DNA of 64,000 nt from CAVQFB01 sp963711675. Its GTDB lineage: Bacteria; Acidobacteriota; Terriglobia; Terriglobales; Acidobacteriaceae. The notes under the pieces were generated by a model. The model made no database searches, was not told where the DNA came from, and saw nothing but the letters and a program-made list of their open reading frames with translations. The stretch is taken from positions 1 through 64,000 of the forward strand of contig CAVQFB010000008.1 of the NCBI GenBank assembly GCA_963711675.1, written 5' to 3'. Both the position numbers and the translations under genes were made by a program. Below, in pieces: positions 1-10,698 of this stretch (its first letter is position 1; each line of letters begins with the position of its first letter).

Positions 1-1
1 A

Positions 2-244
2 GGGTTGCGGGCGGGTGGCTTCGGAGTCATGGTCGCCCGGCACCTGGTGGACGAGCTCATCTACGGCGAACGGGGTAATGACGTTCTCCTAGTCAAGTTC
101 TCGACCAGCAGAGACAGCGGAGGGCATGAGTGCCCCATTCTGCAGCCGCGCGGAATCCTCGTCGGCTCAATAGCGACGCCGAACTTGTGTGTTGGCGCGG
201 AAGAATGGCTTGATTCCCGCCTGATTGCGACGCAACGTACTTAA
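2..244 (+). CDS. C-terminal fragment of RsbW-like anti-sigma/HATPase protein (cut by window edge)
   Basis: The reading frame enters from the left edge. Its first residues (GGFGVMVARHLVDEL, then YGERGNDVLLVK) match the last glycine box and closing strand of HATPase_c_2 domains in RsbW-type serine kinases, which bind and phosphorylate anti-anti-sigma factors. The 40 or so residues after LLVKF look non-native, so the true end may be near position 110 in another frame. A damaged receiver domain follows in the same direction, as expected for a partner-switching or two-component locus. Only about 30 residues are diagnostic. Confidence 0.45.
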   Translation, partial: GLRAGGFGVMVARHLVDELIYGERGNDVLLVKFSTSRDSGGHECPILQPRGILVGSIATPNLCVGAEEWLDSRLIATQRT

Positions 245-292
245 GAGTTTTCCTAGTAGCCAGAACACGCGGCGGGGTCCAAAGTTCACATT

Positions 293-787
293 TTGAGCCT
301 GTCTCCAAGTTTGATCGAACTTCGGGAAGAGGCTTTCATTGTGGGTGCCCAGACAAATGCCGTTGATACTGCGGACGAGAAACGGTCTATACCGCCTCGT
401 GTCTTGATAGCTGACGATCATGGCCCGATCATCGAACGAGTAAGGTCTCTCTTGCGGTCAGGTTTTGACGTGGTCGGGAGTGTAGGGAATGGAACGGACC
501 TGGTCTCGGAAGCGGCAAGACTCCAGCCCGATGTGATTGTTCAGCAGATCCATGCCCGGCCTAACCGGCATCGAGGCCGCCCAGCAACTCCGTGAAGCCG
601 GGTCCACGGCACGGTTGATTTTCTTAACCGTCCATGAACGGGTCGAGTTCGTGCGCGCCTGCCTGGCCGAGGGGCACTCGGCTACGTAGTAAAATCGCGA
701 CTCGCGGTAGATCTCGTCCCGGCAATCCACGAGGCCCTCGCAGGACGGCGCTTTATCTCTCCTCCCGTTTCACGGGTGATCCTTTAG
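293..787 (+). pseudogene. Response-regulator receiver domain, frameshifted twice
   Basis: Frame 1 reads PRVLIADDHGPIIERVRSLL and continues to PDVIV, the first strands of a CheY-like receiver with the acidic DD pair. The match resumes in another frame from about 551 (MPGLTGIEAAQQLREAG, then RLIFLTVHE) and in a third from about 679 (ALGYVVKSRLAVDLVPAI), ending at 787. About 160 residues, with no DNA-binding output domain, so a stand-alone receiver or a truncated NarL-type regulator. The residues where the phospho-acceptor Asp is expected read QQ at the first frameshift, so it is either lost or hidden by the indel. The start at 293 is a TTG and uncertain. Confidence 0.6.
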
Positions 788-843
788 TTTCTGTACGGAT
801 CGCTTGAGTCCCTTCTACCTTCGTTCCGAACCGAGGAGGTGCA

Positions 844-1071
844 TGATTCCTAGCACTTTTACCAGTTCCGGGGCCCTGTGGCTTCTTTCTACTATTGTCG
901 TCAGCCTTCTCGCGATTAATGGAGCCTGTCAAATGGAAAGGCGGCTCGCGCGTTGACTACATTGCGAGCCTTAATAGCACCACCGTACCGCAACTGATGC
1001 ACGGGGCCGACCTTTATATCGTCCAACGGGCCGCAGTCAGACTAGTGATGCCGTTTTCGCTTGGTGGGTGA
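844..1071 (+). pseudogene. Short exported protein remnant, one frameshift
   Basis: A good ribosome binding site (GAGGAGG) precedes the ATG at 844. The first 30 residues form a signal-peptide-like helix (ALWLLSTIVVSLLAING). The frame stops at 955, but a coding-like stretch (GGSRVDYIASLNSTTVPQLM) continues in the next frame to 1071, so one indel near 930-950 is likely. Not recognised. The 200 bases up to the DUF4105 gene show nothing else I can support. Confidence 0.3.
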
Positions 1072-1278
1072 AGAACCTTTGCGAGCGTCTGGGAAGGGAT
1101 ACAAATCCTGACGCTCGATGCTGGGCGGTCTGGGTGCACAAGCAACGGCCTTCCGGAAAACGCCAAGGCTACGGTCAGGCACACGTAGTCACCGTGGTGG
1201 AGCGAAGGCAATCAACTAGTTTGAGTCGTCGTTTTGCCATCCCCACGGGAGACCCAAAACGATGGCACCGGAGAATTA

Positions 1279-2338
1279 ATGTTCGCGGGGGCGCAAGCAG
1301 GCGGATGGAAAAGGACGCGCAGGACCCTCGGCAGGGGACGGTATCCCTGCGGGATACTTTTCCTGACGTCGTGGGCGACCGCAGCATTGTATTTCGACTG
1401 GCCGGTCGCGTCCTGGAGGTCTCCAGCGGCGTTAACCTACGCAGTGCTTGTGCTCCTGGTGCTGGCGATTTCTCGTCTCCAGTGGCGCGGCCTGGCCGTT
1501 GCCATGGTGGCGTTCGTCGGCGTACTCGCTTGGTGGTTATCGCTGCGGCCATCCAACGATCGTGACTGGCAGCCTGACGTGGCCCAGACTGCCTGGGCAG
1601 AGATCGATGGCGATAGAGTCACGATTCACAATTTTCGCAACTGCGATTACCGCACTGAAACCGACTACACACCCCATTGGGAAACGAAGAGGGTCGATTT
1701 CACAACTTCGTGGCGTGGATGTATTTATCACCTACTGGGGCTCGCCCTGGATCGCGCATCCCATCGTGAGCTTTGACTTCGGCAACCAAGGCTATGTAGC
1801 CATGTCGGTCGAGACGCGGAAAGAGGTGGGAGAAAGCTACTCGGCGGTCCGCGGTTTCTTTCGCTACTACGAGTTGATCTATACCATCGGCGACGAGCGC
1901 GACATGGTCCGCCTGCGGACTAACTATCGCGAAGGAGAAGAAGTCTATCTCTACCACACACGGGTCACGCCAGAGCAGGCGCGGAACATATTTCTGGATT
2001 ACTTGGCCCGAGCCAACCGCATGCGCGACCACCCTGAGTGGTACAACGCCCTTACTAACAATTGCACCACCAACATTGCCCCCCATGTGGCCAACAGTAG
2101 AAGCGGAAAGGTACGGTGGGACTGGCGCATTCTGCTGAATGGGAAAGGCGACGAGATGATGTACGAACGTGGAGATCTTGCCGGGAACTTACCATTCGCC
2201 GAGCTCAAGCAGAGTGCACACATCAATCCTGCAGCCCACAAGGCGGGCAGCTCACTCGATTTTTCCCGCCTCATCCGCGAGGGGCGATCAGGATTCCCGC
2301 AACCGGAAGGAATCGAGCAACAGGCGATCCAGAGGTGA
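1279..2338 (+). pseudogene. DUF4105 (Lnb N-terminal periplasmic domain) membrane protein, one frameshift
   Basis: The N-terminal part has two or three membrane segments (about residues 25-90), followed by a soluble region. The DUF4105 core (HNFRNCDYRTETDYTPHWE) is in the first frame; after an indel near 1695-1705 it continues as LRGVDVFITYWGSPWIAHP and later NNCTTNIAPH, the conserved Asn-Cys-Thr block of the family. Such proteins sit in the inner membrane with the domain facing the periplasm; function unknown. Start 1279 was chosen because a GGAG sequence lies just before that ATG. Ends at 2338, before an unrelated patatin gene. Confidence 0.7.
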
Positions 2339-2457
2339 ATCAGGATATTGGAGGTTCTTATCGGGGACCTGCAAGCGGACAGTGCGCCTGCTGGTTTTTT
2401 TGCGGAAGTCTTGGATTCGCGACCATCACTGACGTATTCACAACCGAGGTCAATGTC

Positions 2458-4682
2458 ATGCACTTGCGCACGGGAATTTTCACAACGGTCTTTTGTTGTT
2501 GGCTGCTTGCGTCAGCCTCGTCCGCTGTGGCTCAGCCGCCATGGCCCGTCGCCACTGGTAATTCGACGGTGTCCCAATCGCCAAACCCTGGGCTTGGTGC
2601 TGGAGGGCGGCGGAGCACTGGGGTTGGCCCATATCGGGGTGATCCAGTGGATGGAAGAACATCGCATTCCCGTAAACTACATCGCCGGCACCAGCATGGG
2701 TGGGCTGGTGGGCGGAGTCTATGCCACCGGCCGAAATGCCGAACAGGTCTACGAGGTAGTGAAGGACATACATTGGAACCAGGTGATCAGTGGCCAAATA
2801 CCGTTCGACAACCTTTCCTTCCGGCGTAAACAGGATGCGCGCGAATATCCTGCGACGGTGGAGCTGGGCCTGAAAAAGGGATTGCAGTTGCCTTCCGGGT
2901 TTAATTCTGGCCAGGAAGTTTCGCTTATTCTTAACCGCATCGCCCTTCCATACTCCGGCGTCCGGAGCTTCGACGATCTGCCGATACCTTCGCCTGTGTA
3001 GCCACCGATCTGGTCAGCAACAGCGAACATATTTTTCGTACCGGTCCTCTCGATCTCGCACTGCGATCGACCATGTCACTGCCAGGAATTTTCACTCCCG
3101 TACGTTCCGGCGGACACATCTATGTCGATGGCGGGTTGCTGAACAATTTTCCCGTAAGCGTCGCCAGAGCGATGGGGGCGCAATATGTGCTGGGCATTAA
3201 CTTGGAGACCGCCCCACTGGATCCTGATGCGTCGCTTTCGAGCTTCGCAGTATTGAGCCAATCCATCGATACCGTAGTCGCCGCCAATGAACAGCGCGCC
3301 ATGGAAGATGCCAACATGGTCGTGACGGTCAACCTCCGGAAGTACAGCTCGATGGACTTCGCCAACGAAGAGAAATCATCCAGGCAGGTTATGCCGCGGC
3401 CGCTGCAAATGCAGCGAAGTTATCATTGCTCTCTGTCGACGAAGCGACATGGCAGCAGTATCTGGCGGAGCGTAGGGCTCGGAACAGAAAGACAGCAGTC
3501 CCACAGTCCCTCACGGTGACCGGCATACCGTCGGATATCGGCGATCCTGTCACGGAAGATCTCCAAGGCTGGCTGGTAAGCCGGTTGATACTGCCAAAAT
3601 GGACCAGAATATTCGACAATTGAACGGCACAGGCACATTTTCGGTTGTGAACTACTCGATGGTCGAGAAAAATGGAGAGCCCGGCTTGCAAATAGAAGGT
3701 GAACTGAAAGGCTATTCGCCGCCAATCGTGCGGCCGCTGATAAACATCAATGGCGCCAGCTACGACAACGTCTTCTTCAGCATCGGCGGCCGAATCACCT
3801 TCTTGAACTTCGGTGGATACCGTCGCGAGCTGCGCACAGATGTAATCTTCGGATCTCAGTACGGGGTCAGTACCGAATATTATCGGCCGTTTACCCCGAC
3901 CAGTGAGTGGTTCGTTGCTCCTCGGGCGACCTATAACAATGCGCAATTCCCGCTGTTCACGGCAATGACTTTCTTGCCTTATACCGGAATCGCAGGCGCT
4001 GGGCGGACTGGATTTCGGCTATGACTTTGGAAAAACTGCCGAGTTCCGGTTCGGATATGAGGGTGGATATCAGCGCTAAGCCGCAAATCGGGAGTAGTAC
4101 TGAGCTGCCGACAGTTGCCGGACCCACAGGCGATTTCAAGCTGCAATTCACGCTGGCCAGCCTGGACCGGCCCACGGTACCTCATAGCGGGAGAAAGTAT
4201 TCGATTCTTTACGAAATATTTCAATGAGAATCCCGGAGCACCGCACGGTTTCCCGATATCAGAGCTGCAGATCCTAGAATTTTTTCCGGTTAACGGTCCG
4301 TCTTCGGTGTTTCTGAATGCATATGGAGGAACCAGCTATGGATATAAGACAGGCATTCCACCGTTCGATCTCGGCGGCGTAACCCGCTTCGTTGCTTTCG
4401 GCACGAATGAGCTGCTGACGGACCAATATTTCCTGTTTCAAACCGGATACATCAGAAAGCTGAAGACGCTGCCGCCGCTACTTGGCAGCACCATCGATGC
4501 CCTCTTCATGTTCGAGATCGGTAAGACATATCCGCTTCCCTTGCCCGAGCCGCCCAATTTACCAGGCGATGTGGCCGGCGCACTAATTGTGAACACGATA
4601 TTCGGTCCCGTAGAAGTGGGCGGCGCGGTCGGGCAACTACGGTCACGCCAAATTCTTTTTCCAGATTGGGAGAGTCTTCTGA
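2458..4682 (+). pseudogene. Patatin-like phospholipase with BamA-type outer-membrane barrel, many frameshifts
   Basis: A signal peptide starts at 2458 (FCCWLLASASSAVAQ). The patatin domain follows with the oxyanion loop GGGALGLAHIG, nucleophile GTSMGG and catalytic Asp in DGGLLNNFPV. A POTRA-like stretch (about 3500) and a barrel come next, ending in YGHAKFFFQIGRVF, with the terminal Phe expected of a BAM substrate. This is the PlpD-type architecture: a lipase passed through its own barrel (family knowledge). The match changes frame near 2575, 2990, 3375, 3572, 4010, 4060, 4200 and 4632. Eight or more indels in 2.2 kb is far more than in later genes and may be real decay. Confidence 0.75.
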
Positions 4683-5119
4683 AAACGAATGTAGTTACCA
4701 GTCGAATCGGGCAAGCGTCACCCGCTTCGTGGCTGCCGACGGTGGATGCTAGGGTCAGTTCACTTCAAATGCGACGGAGAGATAACATCCTGAACCAACT
4801 AGGATGCCAGTTGTTCTCCCCTTTCCCCCATGAACGAGTCGAAGTGGCACGCTGCACCGGAGTTGATTACTTACATCGGGCCGGAGAACAAACGAAAACG
4901 CCACAGGAACTAGCACTTTTCCCAGTGGCTGGACACTGCTCCCATAAACTAGCTTGAAACCGCTCAATCTTGATGGAGTTTGGCATCAGAGCCGCCGCGG
5001 ATCGAATTCCACGAGATCGCGGTAGCCTAGGGTGTGGAGTGGTTCTGTTCCTGTGCGGGAAAGCATTTGTGCGACTTAAGTTCGCAGACAGGATCGTGAT
5101 GTGGTCTTCCGGTAAGAGA

Positions 5120-5896
5120 ATGCGCATCAACAGAGCTACAATTTGCGTTTCTCGATTGCCTGCGGCATCGCCGCTCTTGCTACTCTGTTCGGCTCCGCTC
5201 TTGATCTGGGGTCAGTCGGGAGGCGTGGGCCAAAGCGCGAGCGCGCCCCAGGCATCTCCAAGTCCGTCCAGTGCAGTCAGCACCTCCGCACTTCAATCAA
5301 AGGGCGAATCTTCAAAACGTATTTTCGGAGTCATTCCCGCCTACACCATAACCGATGCTCGAAATGCGCCAGCGTTGACGTCCAGGGAGAAGTTTGGGCT
5401 ATTCGCCAAGGGGGCGTTGGATCCGTTTCCGGTTGCGGCTTATGCCGTGCAAGCGGGAATCAGTCAAGCATCGGGCACTCATGCGGGATACGGACAAGGG
5501 CTTGCCGGTTATGGAAAACGCTTTGGTGCTGCTCTCCTTGACGGTACATCCTCGCGTTTTCTTGGCACCTACGCATTTCCATCACTGCTGCATCAGGATC
5601 CTCGCTATTTTCGGAAAAGCGACGGAAGTGCTTGGTCACGAGTTGGTTATTGTATGACTCGAGGGTTTGTTACTCGCGCCGACTCGGGTACGAGTCAACC
5701 GAACTGGTCGAACGTGTTCGGCAAATCTGCCAGCGCGGGTCTGGCAAATCTCTACTATCCAGCAGAGGATCGTGGTGCAAACCTGACTCTCACGCGGTTG
5801 GCGATCAGCCTGAGTTATCAGACCCTGGGGAACTTCGCCATCGAGTTTTGGCCAGAGATACACAAGAAGATGTTCGGCGGCAACAAGCCGAAGTAG
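5120..5896 (+). CDS. Exported conserved hypothetical protein
   Basis: 258 residues from the ATG at 5120, chosen because it opens a clean signal peptide (SPLLLLCSAPLLIWGQ) absent from the longer upstream-start version. A Ser/Ala-rich linker is followed by a conserved-looking domain with IFGVIPAYTITD, FGLFAKGALDPFPVAAYAV, LHQDPRYFRK and NLYYPAEDRG. I recall similar sequences as hypothetical proteins in acidobacteria, with no assigned function. Probably periplasmic or outer-membrane associated. The preceding 437 bases (4683-5119) hold no gene I can support. Confidence 0.6.
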   Translation: MRINRATICVSRLPAASPLLLLCSAPLLIWGQSGGVGQSASAPQASPSPSSAVSTSALQSKGESSKRIFGVIPAYTITDARNAPALTSREKFGLFAKGALDPFPVAAYAVQAGISQASGTHAGYGQGLAGYGKRFGAALLDGTSSRFLGTYAFPSLLHQDPRYFRKSDGSAWSRVGYCMTRGFVTRADSGTSQPNWSNVFGKSASAGLANLYYPAEDRGANLTLTRLAISLSYQTLGNFAIEFWPEIHKKMFGGNKPK

Positions 5897-6093
5897 CTTG
5901 GGAGTTTTTTCTGTAGTTCGTCTCGCTTGCGCTGAGGCCGATGACCTCTTGAGAGTCATCCCTTGAGGCTCTCACGATGGGCTTCGGTTCCTCCGAGATA
6001 TCGAAAGCAAGGGCAGAACCTACGCGGGGCAAGTCGTTCATAGTTGCAGCGGGTTTCGAGAGACCATTGGTTAGAGTGCGGGGAGGCTAACAC

Positions 6094-6657
6094 ATGAAAA
6101 AGATCGCTTTGCTGATCTTGGGAGCAGTCTTCAGCATTTCACTCCTCTTGTGCCAAGAAGGGCAAATGAAACAGGAGGCCTACAGCGGCACAGCTATTGG
6201 AACTGGTGGGGCAGCGTCGGGCAAGTCGACTGGGTTTGACTTACGAGTTAACCGCTACACCAGTGATGAAGACATCGACCAGCTAGCGATGCTGTTGAAA
6301 GAGAAAGGCCCCGACGCACTTCGCGGAGCCATGGAGAAACTCGACGTAGGACGGATTAACCCTACAGGAAGCTTAGGGAACGTGATCGCGGTCGCACGGA
6401 AGCGGCAAGCCGGTTCCGACACGATCATAACGGTCGTTACTGCTCGCAATATGCCGTTTATCGAGTTGTCTCGCGGCGGGCGAACGAGGGACTACCCCTT
6501 TGGATTCCTGCAATTGACGTTGAACAACAAGGGTGAAGGTACCGGACAGATTATGGTTGCGGCGAAAATTCGGTTTGATAAGAAGAAGGGTCACTACGAA
6601 ATCGAAAGCTACGGGAATCAGTACATGAAAGCTGTGAACATCCGTACGGGCTCATAG
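6094..6657 (+). CDS. Exported hypothetical protein
   Basis: 187 residues with a GGGGAGG ribosome binding site 8 bases before the ATG. An N-terminal signal peptide (KKIALLILGAVFSISLLLCQ) is followed by a mature domain with YTSDEDIDQLAMLLKEKG and a C-terminal beta-rich half (GFLQLTLNNKGEGTGQIMVA). Cys20 comes right after a hydrophobic run, so a lipoprotein is possible but the lipobox (LLLC) is imperfect. Not recognised beyond being a small envelope protein; it stands alone. Confidence 0.6.
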   Translation: MKKIALLILGAVFSISLLLCQEGQMKQEAYSGTAIGTGGAASGKSTGFDLRVNRYTSDEDIDQLAMLLKEKGPDALRGAMEKLDVGRINPTGSLGNVIAVARKRQAGSDTIITVVTARNMPFIELSRGGRTRDYPFGFLQLTLNNKGEGTGQIMVAAKIRFDKKKGHYEIESYGNQYMKAVNIRTGS

Positions 6658-6853
6658 TGCTGAAGCCGAACTGCTTGGGCATTAGTGTTCTTATTGGCGC
6701 GGTTTTAACCCGCTGGGGTTGCGAACGCAAACTGGGTGATGCGTCGATGACGACTCTGACGAGCATCACAAAGTTCTGCCCGACGCCCGGTGGACACCAG
6801 ATGTAGGAGTTCGGTCCGGAGCGGTCGCGAACTGATCTCAATTCGGAGGAAAT

Positions 6854-7465
6854 ATGACGTCATTCCACTGGAATGGTGCTGTCGCCCCATTGATCCTTGC
6901 AGTCTGTCTCGGAACCCTGGCTTCAGCCGAGCAAGACGCATCGTCATCGGCACAAGCTGCGCTTGCCTGGTCACCGGCCCAGAGCATTGGGATGTTTGCC
7001 TTTCCAAAGAATGGCCAAAACGCAGACCAGCAACTGAAGGATGAGAGCGAGTGTTACGGGATGGCCAAGCAGCGCACTGGAATTGATCCCCAGCAGCCTG
7101 CTCCTACCGGCCCAACCGCAGAACAGGTACAGGCGGCCCAAAGGCAGGCCGCTCAGAACGCGGATCAGGTGAAGGGTGCGAGGGTTGCGGGCGCTGCTCG
7201 CGGCGCTGCTGGAGGAGCGGCCATCGGCGCCATTGCGGGCAATGCCGGCAAAGGCGCCGGGATCGGCGCCGTCGCAGGGACGATGAGTGGTGGGGCAGCG
7301 CAACATTCAGCAAATGCTCAAGCACAGCAAAGAGCTGCCGCACAGGCTAAAGCCAAACTGCAGAAGGAATACGAGCAGGAGCTGCTGGCGCACAAGGAAG
7401 GACGAGACACTTTCCAGCGCGCTTTTTCGGCCTGCATGGACGCTCGCGGCTATTCTGTGCAGTAG
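6854..7465 (+). CDS. Glycine-zipper exported protein, copy 1
   Basis: 203 residues behind a CGGAGGAAAT ribosome binding site. Order: signal peptide (to about residue 26); a conserved segment WSPAQSIGMFAFPKNGQ with DQQLKDESECYG; an Ala/Gln-rich helix; a glycine zipper (AAGGAAIGAIAGNAGKGAGI, about 115-145); a charged helix; and FSACMDARGYSVQ at the C terminus. YMGG/Gly-zipper proteins are small membrane-associated envelope proteins of unclear role. The two Cys, one near residue 63 and one near the end, are kept in the paralogue at 11967 and may pair. Confidence 0.7.
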   Translation: MTSFHWNGAVAPLILAVCLGTLASAEQDASSSAQAALAWSPAQSIGMFAFPKNGQNADQQLKDESECYGMAKQRTGIDPQQPAPTGPTAEQVQAAQRQAAQNADQVKGARVAGAARGAAGGAAIGAIAGNAGKGAGIGAVAGTMSGGAAQHSANAQAQQRAAAQAKAKLQKEYEQELLAHKEGRDTFQRAFSACMDARGYSVQ

Positions 7466-7716
7466 CGGATACCACGACATTTCACGAACTACCTGCTCGC
7501 ATTTGGGAAATGCTTATCCGTCAGCTGGCGGGGTTGAGAAGAACTCGCTGTACAACCCTGCGAATTAGGGCATCGCTTGGAGGTGGTTTTGAGCCGCAAG
7601 CTGCGAGGGCCCATTCGAAGCGCACACTGTATGCACACTGTATGTGTGTGATTCCGCTGGTCCTGTTGGCGTTTTTTGCCGGTAACCTCGAATCGCGGCT
7701 TGTCGCTTAGATAACA

Positions 7717-8427
7717 GTGGAACAACAGGATAAATTGGGCGCGCGACTAGCTGCTCGGTTAGCCGGAGTGCTCATTGTGCTCTTGGGCTCCACAGTGATT
7801 CCGGCGCGCTCGCAAGATACGGTCAATGAATTTTGGCCGGAAGTCGATACTTATGTTACGTTGTCGCCAAAATATCGACTGTTCTTTATGGCCTCAAAGT
7901 CCGTCGACCAGGATTCGGGGCAGGAGCGCTGGCAGTTCGGCCCGAACCTCGACATCACGTTGAAACCTATATTGCGAATGAAGTTCCGAACATTGGATCC
8001 GGAGAAGCGAAAGTATCTGACATTCCGGATCGGCTATCGTCATTTGATCTCGCAGACTGGGCCTGACGAGAATCGTATGATTCTCGAACTAACTCCCCGT
8101 GTTCCCTTGCCGAAGTCCTTCTTGTTGACAGATCGAAGCCGCATGGATCTGCGTTGGCGTAACGGATTCTCCTGGCGCTATCGAAACCGGCTGGGCGCGG
8201 AAAAGAATTGCAAGATTGGCTCATTCATGTTCAGTCCATACCTAAGAAGCGAGATCTTCTACGACAGCGCTGTTTCGCGCTGGAATCGCTTTTCTTATAC
8301 AGGAGGTATGGTCGTTCCAATCTACAAGCGAGTAGAAATCGCGCCGAGCTTTGAACGACAGAATATCAGCGGGTCAGCGACCAATCATGTGAACGGGGCT
8401 GGTCTGACTCTATCACTGTATTTTTGA
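7717..8427 (+). CDS. DUF2490 family outer-membrane barrel protein
   Basis: 236 residues from a GTG at 7717. Signal peptide (LIVLLGSTVIPARSQ), then VNEFWPEVDTYVTLSPKYRL, the N-terminal signature of DUF2490, alternating strands, and a final LTLSLYF with C-terminal Phe. The length suits an 8-10 strand barrel. DUF2490 proteins are predicted outer-membrane proteins of unknown cargo. The 250 bases upstream contain no other gene. Confidence 0.65.
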   Translation: MEQQDKLGARLAARLAGVLIVLLGSTVIPARSQDTVNEFWPEVDTYVTLSPKYRLFFMASKSVDQDSGQERWQFGPNLDITLKPILRMKFRTLDPEKRKYLTFRIGYRHLISQTGPDENRMILELTPRVPLPKSFLLTDRSRMDLRWRNGFSWRYRNRLGAEKNCKIGSFMFSPYLRSEIFYDSAVSRWNRFSYTGGMVVPIYKRVEIAPSFERQNISGSATNHVNGAGLTLSLYF

Positions 8428-8687
8428 GCAAGATTTTTTCCCCATCTAATCTGACAGATCGGAGTGAACCAGAACAGGGGCATGTCAAACTGACCTGTCA
8501 TCTACTTCGAAAGCATTCCCCTCGAGATCAGGAGAGTAATTGCACCGGGAGCCGCCTAATTGGGATTTGGATGCTTGGTGTAGCGAAAACGGTCCACCTC
8601 GCGAGCTGCTCGCAGTTGAGCTAGGAGTTTTGCTAGGCGACAACCAAGGGCAAAGAGATAGACAGTAGTGGCGGGAGAAACCGAGCT

Positions 8688-9480
8688 ATGTCTAAGCAAG
8701 TTCCTTCAACGGCAGTGAGTAAAATGCTCATCACTACGAAACCGTGCATTTGGCACGACGCTTGCCGGCTTTCCGTGTCACACTTCTTCTGGCTGAGTCT
8801 TCTGGGCAGTTCTTTGCTGCTTAGCGTCATGACACAAGCTCAAGATTCGGCTAAAGAGCAAGAGACCCCTTCCAAGAGAGTTTCCGGGTTCTTAGATGAT
8901 TATTCCGGACTCTCCCCCGATCCAAAGAATGGGGATCTACTGATTTACGAGAAAAATAAAGAGGTCCTGAAGACCTACCACAAATTCCTCATTGAGCCTG
9001 TTACTGTGTACTTGCTCCCTGAGGCTGAAGATCGCGGCATCGACCCAGATGATCTGGATCGCCTAGCTCGATACTTCACTGGCGCCATTACCGATGAACT
9101 CATAGGCTCTGATCGCTACGAGGTCGTAACCGAGCCAGGACCAGGTGTTTTGGACGTGCGTCTGGCAATCACTAACGTGGAGCCCACTGGTGGCAAGAAG
9201 AACGCTGCCCTGAAGGCGGGCGCAACCGCCGCTTCGGTGGCAGTGGCTCCGGGGGCCAGCCTCGCTGTGCCCAGGCTTAGCGTTGGCAAGGTCGAGATTG
9301 AGGGGGAGATGCTCGATTCTGTATCCGGGGAACGTATGGCGGCATTCGTCACCGGCAAGGGCGGACGCAGATGGTTTAGCGGACTCAACGCCTATAAGAA
9401 GTGGGGGGGACATCGAGGCCGCATTTCGAACGTGGGCAAAGAATTTTCGCAAGCGTCTGGACCAGGCGAACGAATCCTAA
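8688..9480 (+). CDS. DUF3313 family exported protein (frameshifted near its end)
   Basis: After a signal-like segment (LSLLGSSLLLSVMTQAQ) comes VSGFLDDYSGLSPDP, then LIEPVTVYLLPE and the rest of the DUF3313 fold, a family of small envelope lipoproteins. As read, the frame runs on to 9578, but the family-like end (WGDIEAAFRTWAKNFRKRLD) is in the next frame and stops at 9480. The switch falls in a run of seven G at about 9402-9408; with six G the product is normal. I therefore read this as one intact gene with a one-base homopolymer error. No Cys follows the signal segment, so it may not be lipidated. Confidence 0.65.
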
Positions 9481-9810
9481 CGCGTGATACTGAACCACTG
9501 GACGGTTGGGATGCATGGCAGGCGGCCGCAGTCTCGCCGAAGAAGCCATCTGGCTCGCGCGAGTGCTTCTTCAATTAATGCCTACCGAAGTAGAGGTGCA
9601 AGGACCGTTGGCCCTCATGTTCCACTGTGAAGCGGGGCCCTAGATACGGATGTCGGCGGCGGTTGTTCCTCGTACTTCTTCCTGTTTTATGTGAGTCCTT
9701 CTCGTTGTTATTTTCGCCCCGCGAAACGCGCAAGCTGGGCAGGGCCCGGAGCATGAGCCTGTTGCTGAAGCCGAGATCCGAAAGTGCCCGGTGCGGATTT
9801 TGGAGTTCCT

Positions 9811-10569
9811 ATGAGGATTCAGAGCCACCTTTTCTTTGTGATGTTTTCCTGGATGCTTGTGTGTTTCGCAATTGCCCCGGCCCAGGAGCCTGAGCATACG
9901 TGGGACTATAGCGAAGCGCACGGACCCAGCCATTGGGGGGATCTGAAGCCGGAGTTTGCCACCTGCAGGACTGGCCAGCACCAATCGCCCATCGATATTC
10001 GCGATACCCGGAAAACCGATCTCCCGCCAATCCAGTTTAACTACAACCCTTCTAAGCTGCACATTGTTGATAACGGCCACACCGTCCTGATCAATTACGA
10101 CCCCGGAAGCAGCGTGTCGGTAGATGGGAAGACATACCAACTGAAACAGTTCCACTTTCACCGGCCCAGCGAGGAGAAGATCGACGGCAAGAATTACGAC
10201 ATGGTGGTGCATCTGGTGCATGCGGGCCAGGAAGGGAACCTGGCAGTAGTCGCAATCCTGCTTCAGAATGGCCAAGAGAATCAGCTGATTCACAAACTAT
10301 GGGAGCACTTACCAAAGGAAAAGGGTAAGGAAGAAACCTTCGAGAATGTCCGCGTTGAAGCGGATAGTCTGCTGCCTGGGGATCATAGCTATTACGCCTT
10401 TCCGGGATCGCTCACTACGCCACCCTGCAGCGAGAACGTCGCTTGGTACGTATTGAAGCATCCAGTAACCGTATCGGCAGCGGAGATTGAGCAGTTCGGG
10501 AAAGTGTACCCGAACAATGCACGTCCGACGCAGGCGCAGTATGACCGCATGGTGCTGGAAAGCAAGTGA
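9811..10569 (+). CDS. Alpha-class carbonic anhydrase, exported
   Basis: 252 residues from the ATG at 9811, which gives a signal peptide ending near AIAPAQ. Contains HWGDLKPEFATC, QSPIDI, the zinc ligands His115 and His117 (QFHFHRPSE) and His134 (MVVHLVHAG), and the GSLTTPPCSE strand that lines the active site. Cys52 and the Cys of TPPC can form the usual disulfide. It interconverts CO2 and bicarbonate in the periplasm. Monocistronic, convergent with the DUF4239 gene. Confidence 0.92.
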   Translation: MRIQSHLFFVMFSWMLVCFAIAPAQEPEHTWDYSEAHGPSHWGDLKPEFATCRTGQHQSPIDIRDTRKTDLPPIQFNYNPSKLHIVDNGHTVLINYDPGSSVSVDGKTYQLKQFHFHRPSEEKIDGKNYDMVVHLVHAGQEGNLAVVAILLQNGQENQLIHKLWEHLPKEKGKEETFENVRVEADSLLPGDHSYYAFPGSLTTPPCSENVAWYVLKHPVTVSAAEIEQFGKVYPNNARPTQAQYDRMVLESK

Positions 10570-10698
10570 AGCTTCTAATGGCGGAAGGAAGCCAGTAAAG
10601 TCACAGGTTTGTGGATACTGTGCGTTCCGGGTTGCTTGTGCATCATGCATTCGCGCAGCCTCGGTCGCGTTAAGAGCCCCGCTCTCAAGTCCTGCCGC

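Noticed and set aside
1068..1565. 165-residue plus-strand frame before the DUF4105 gene
   Set aside because: Composition is basic and irregular, and its second half is a shadow of the DUF4105 membrane region.
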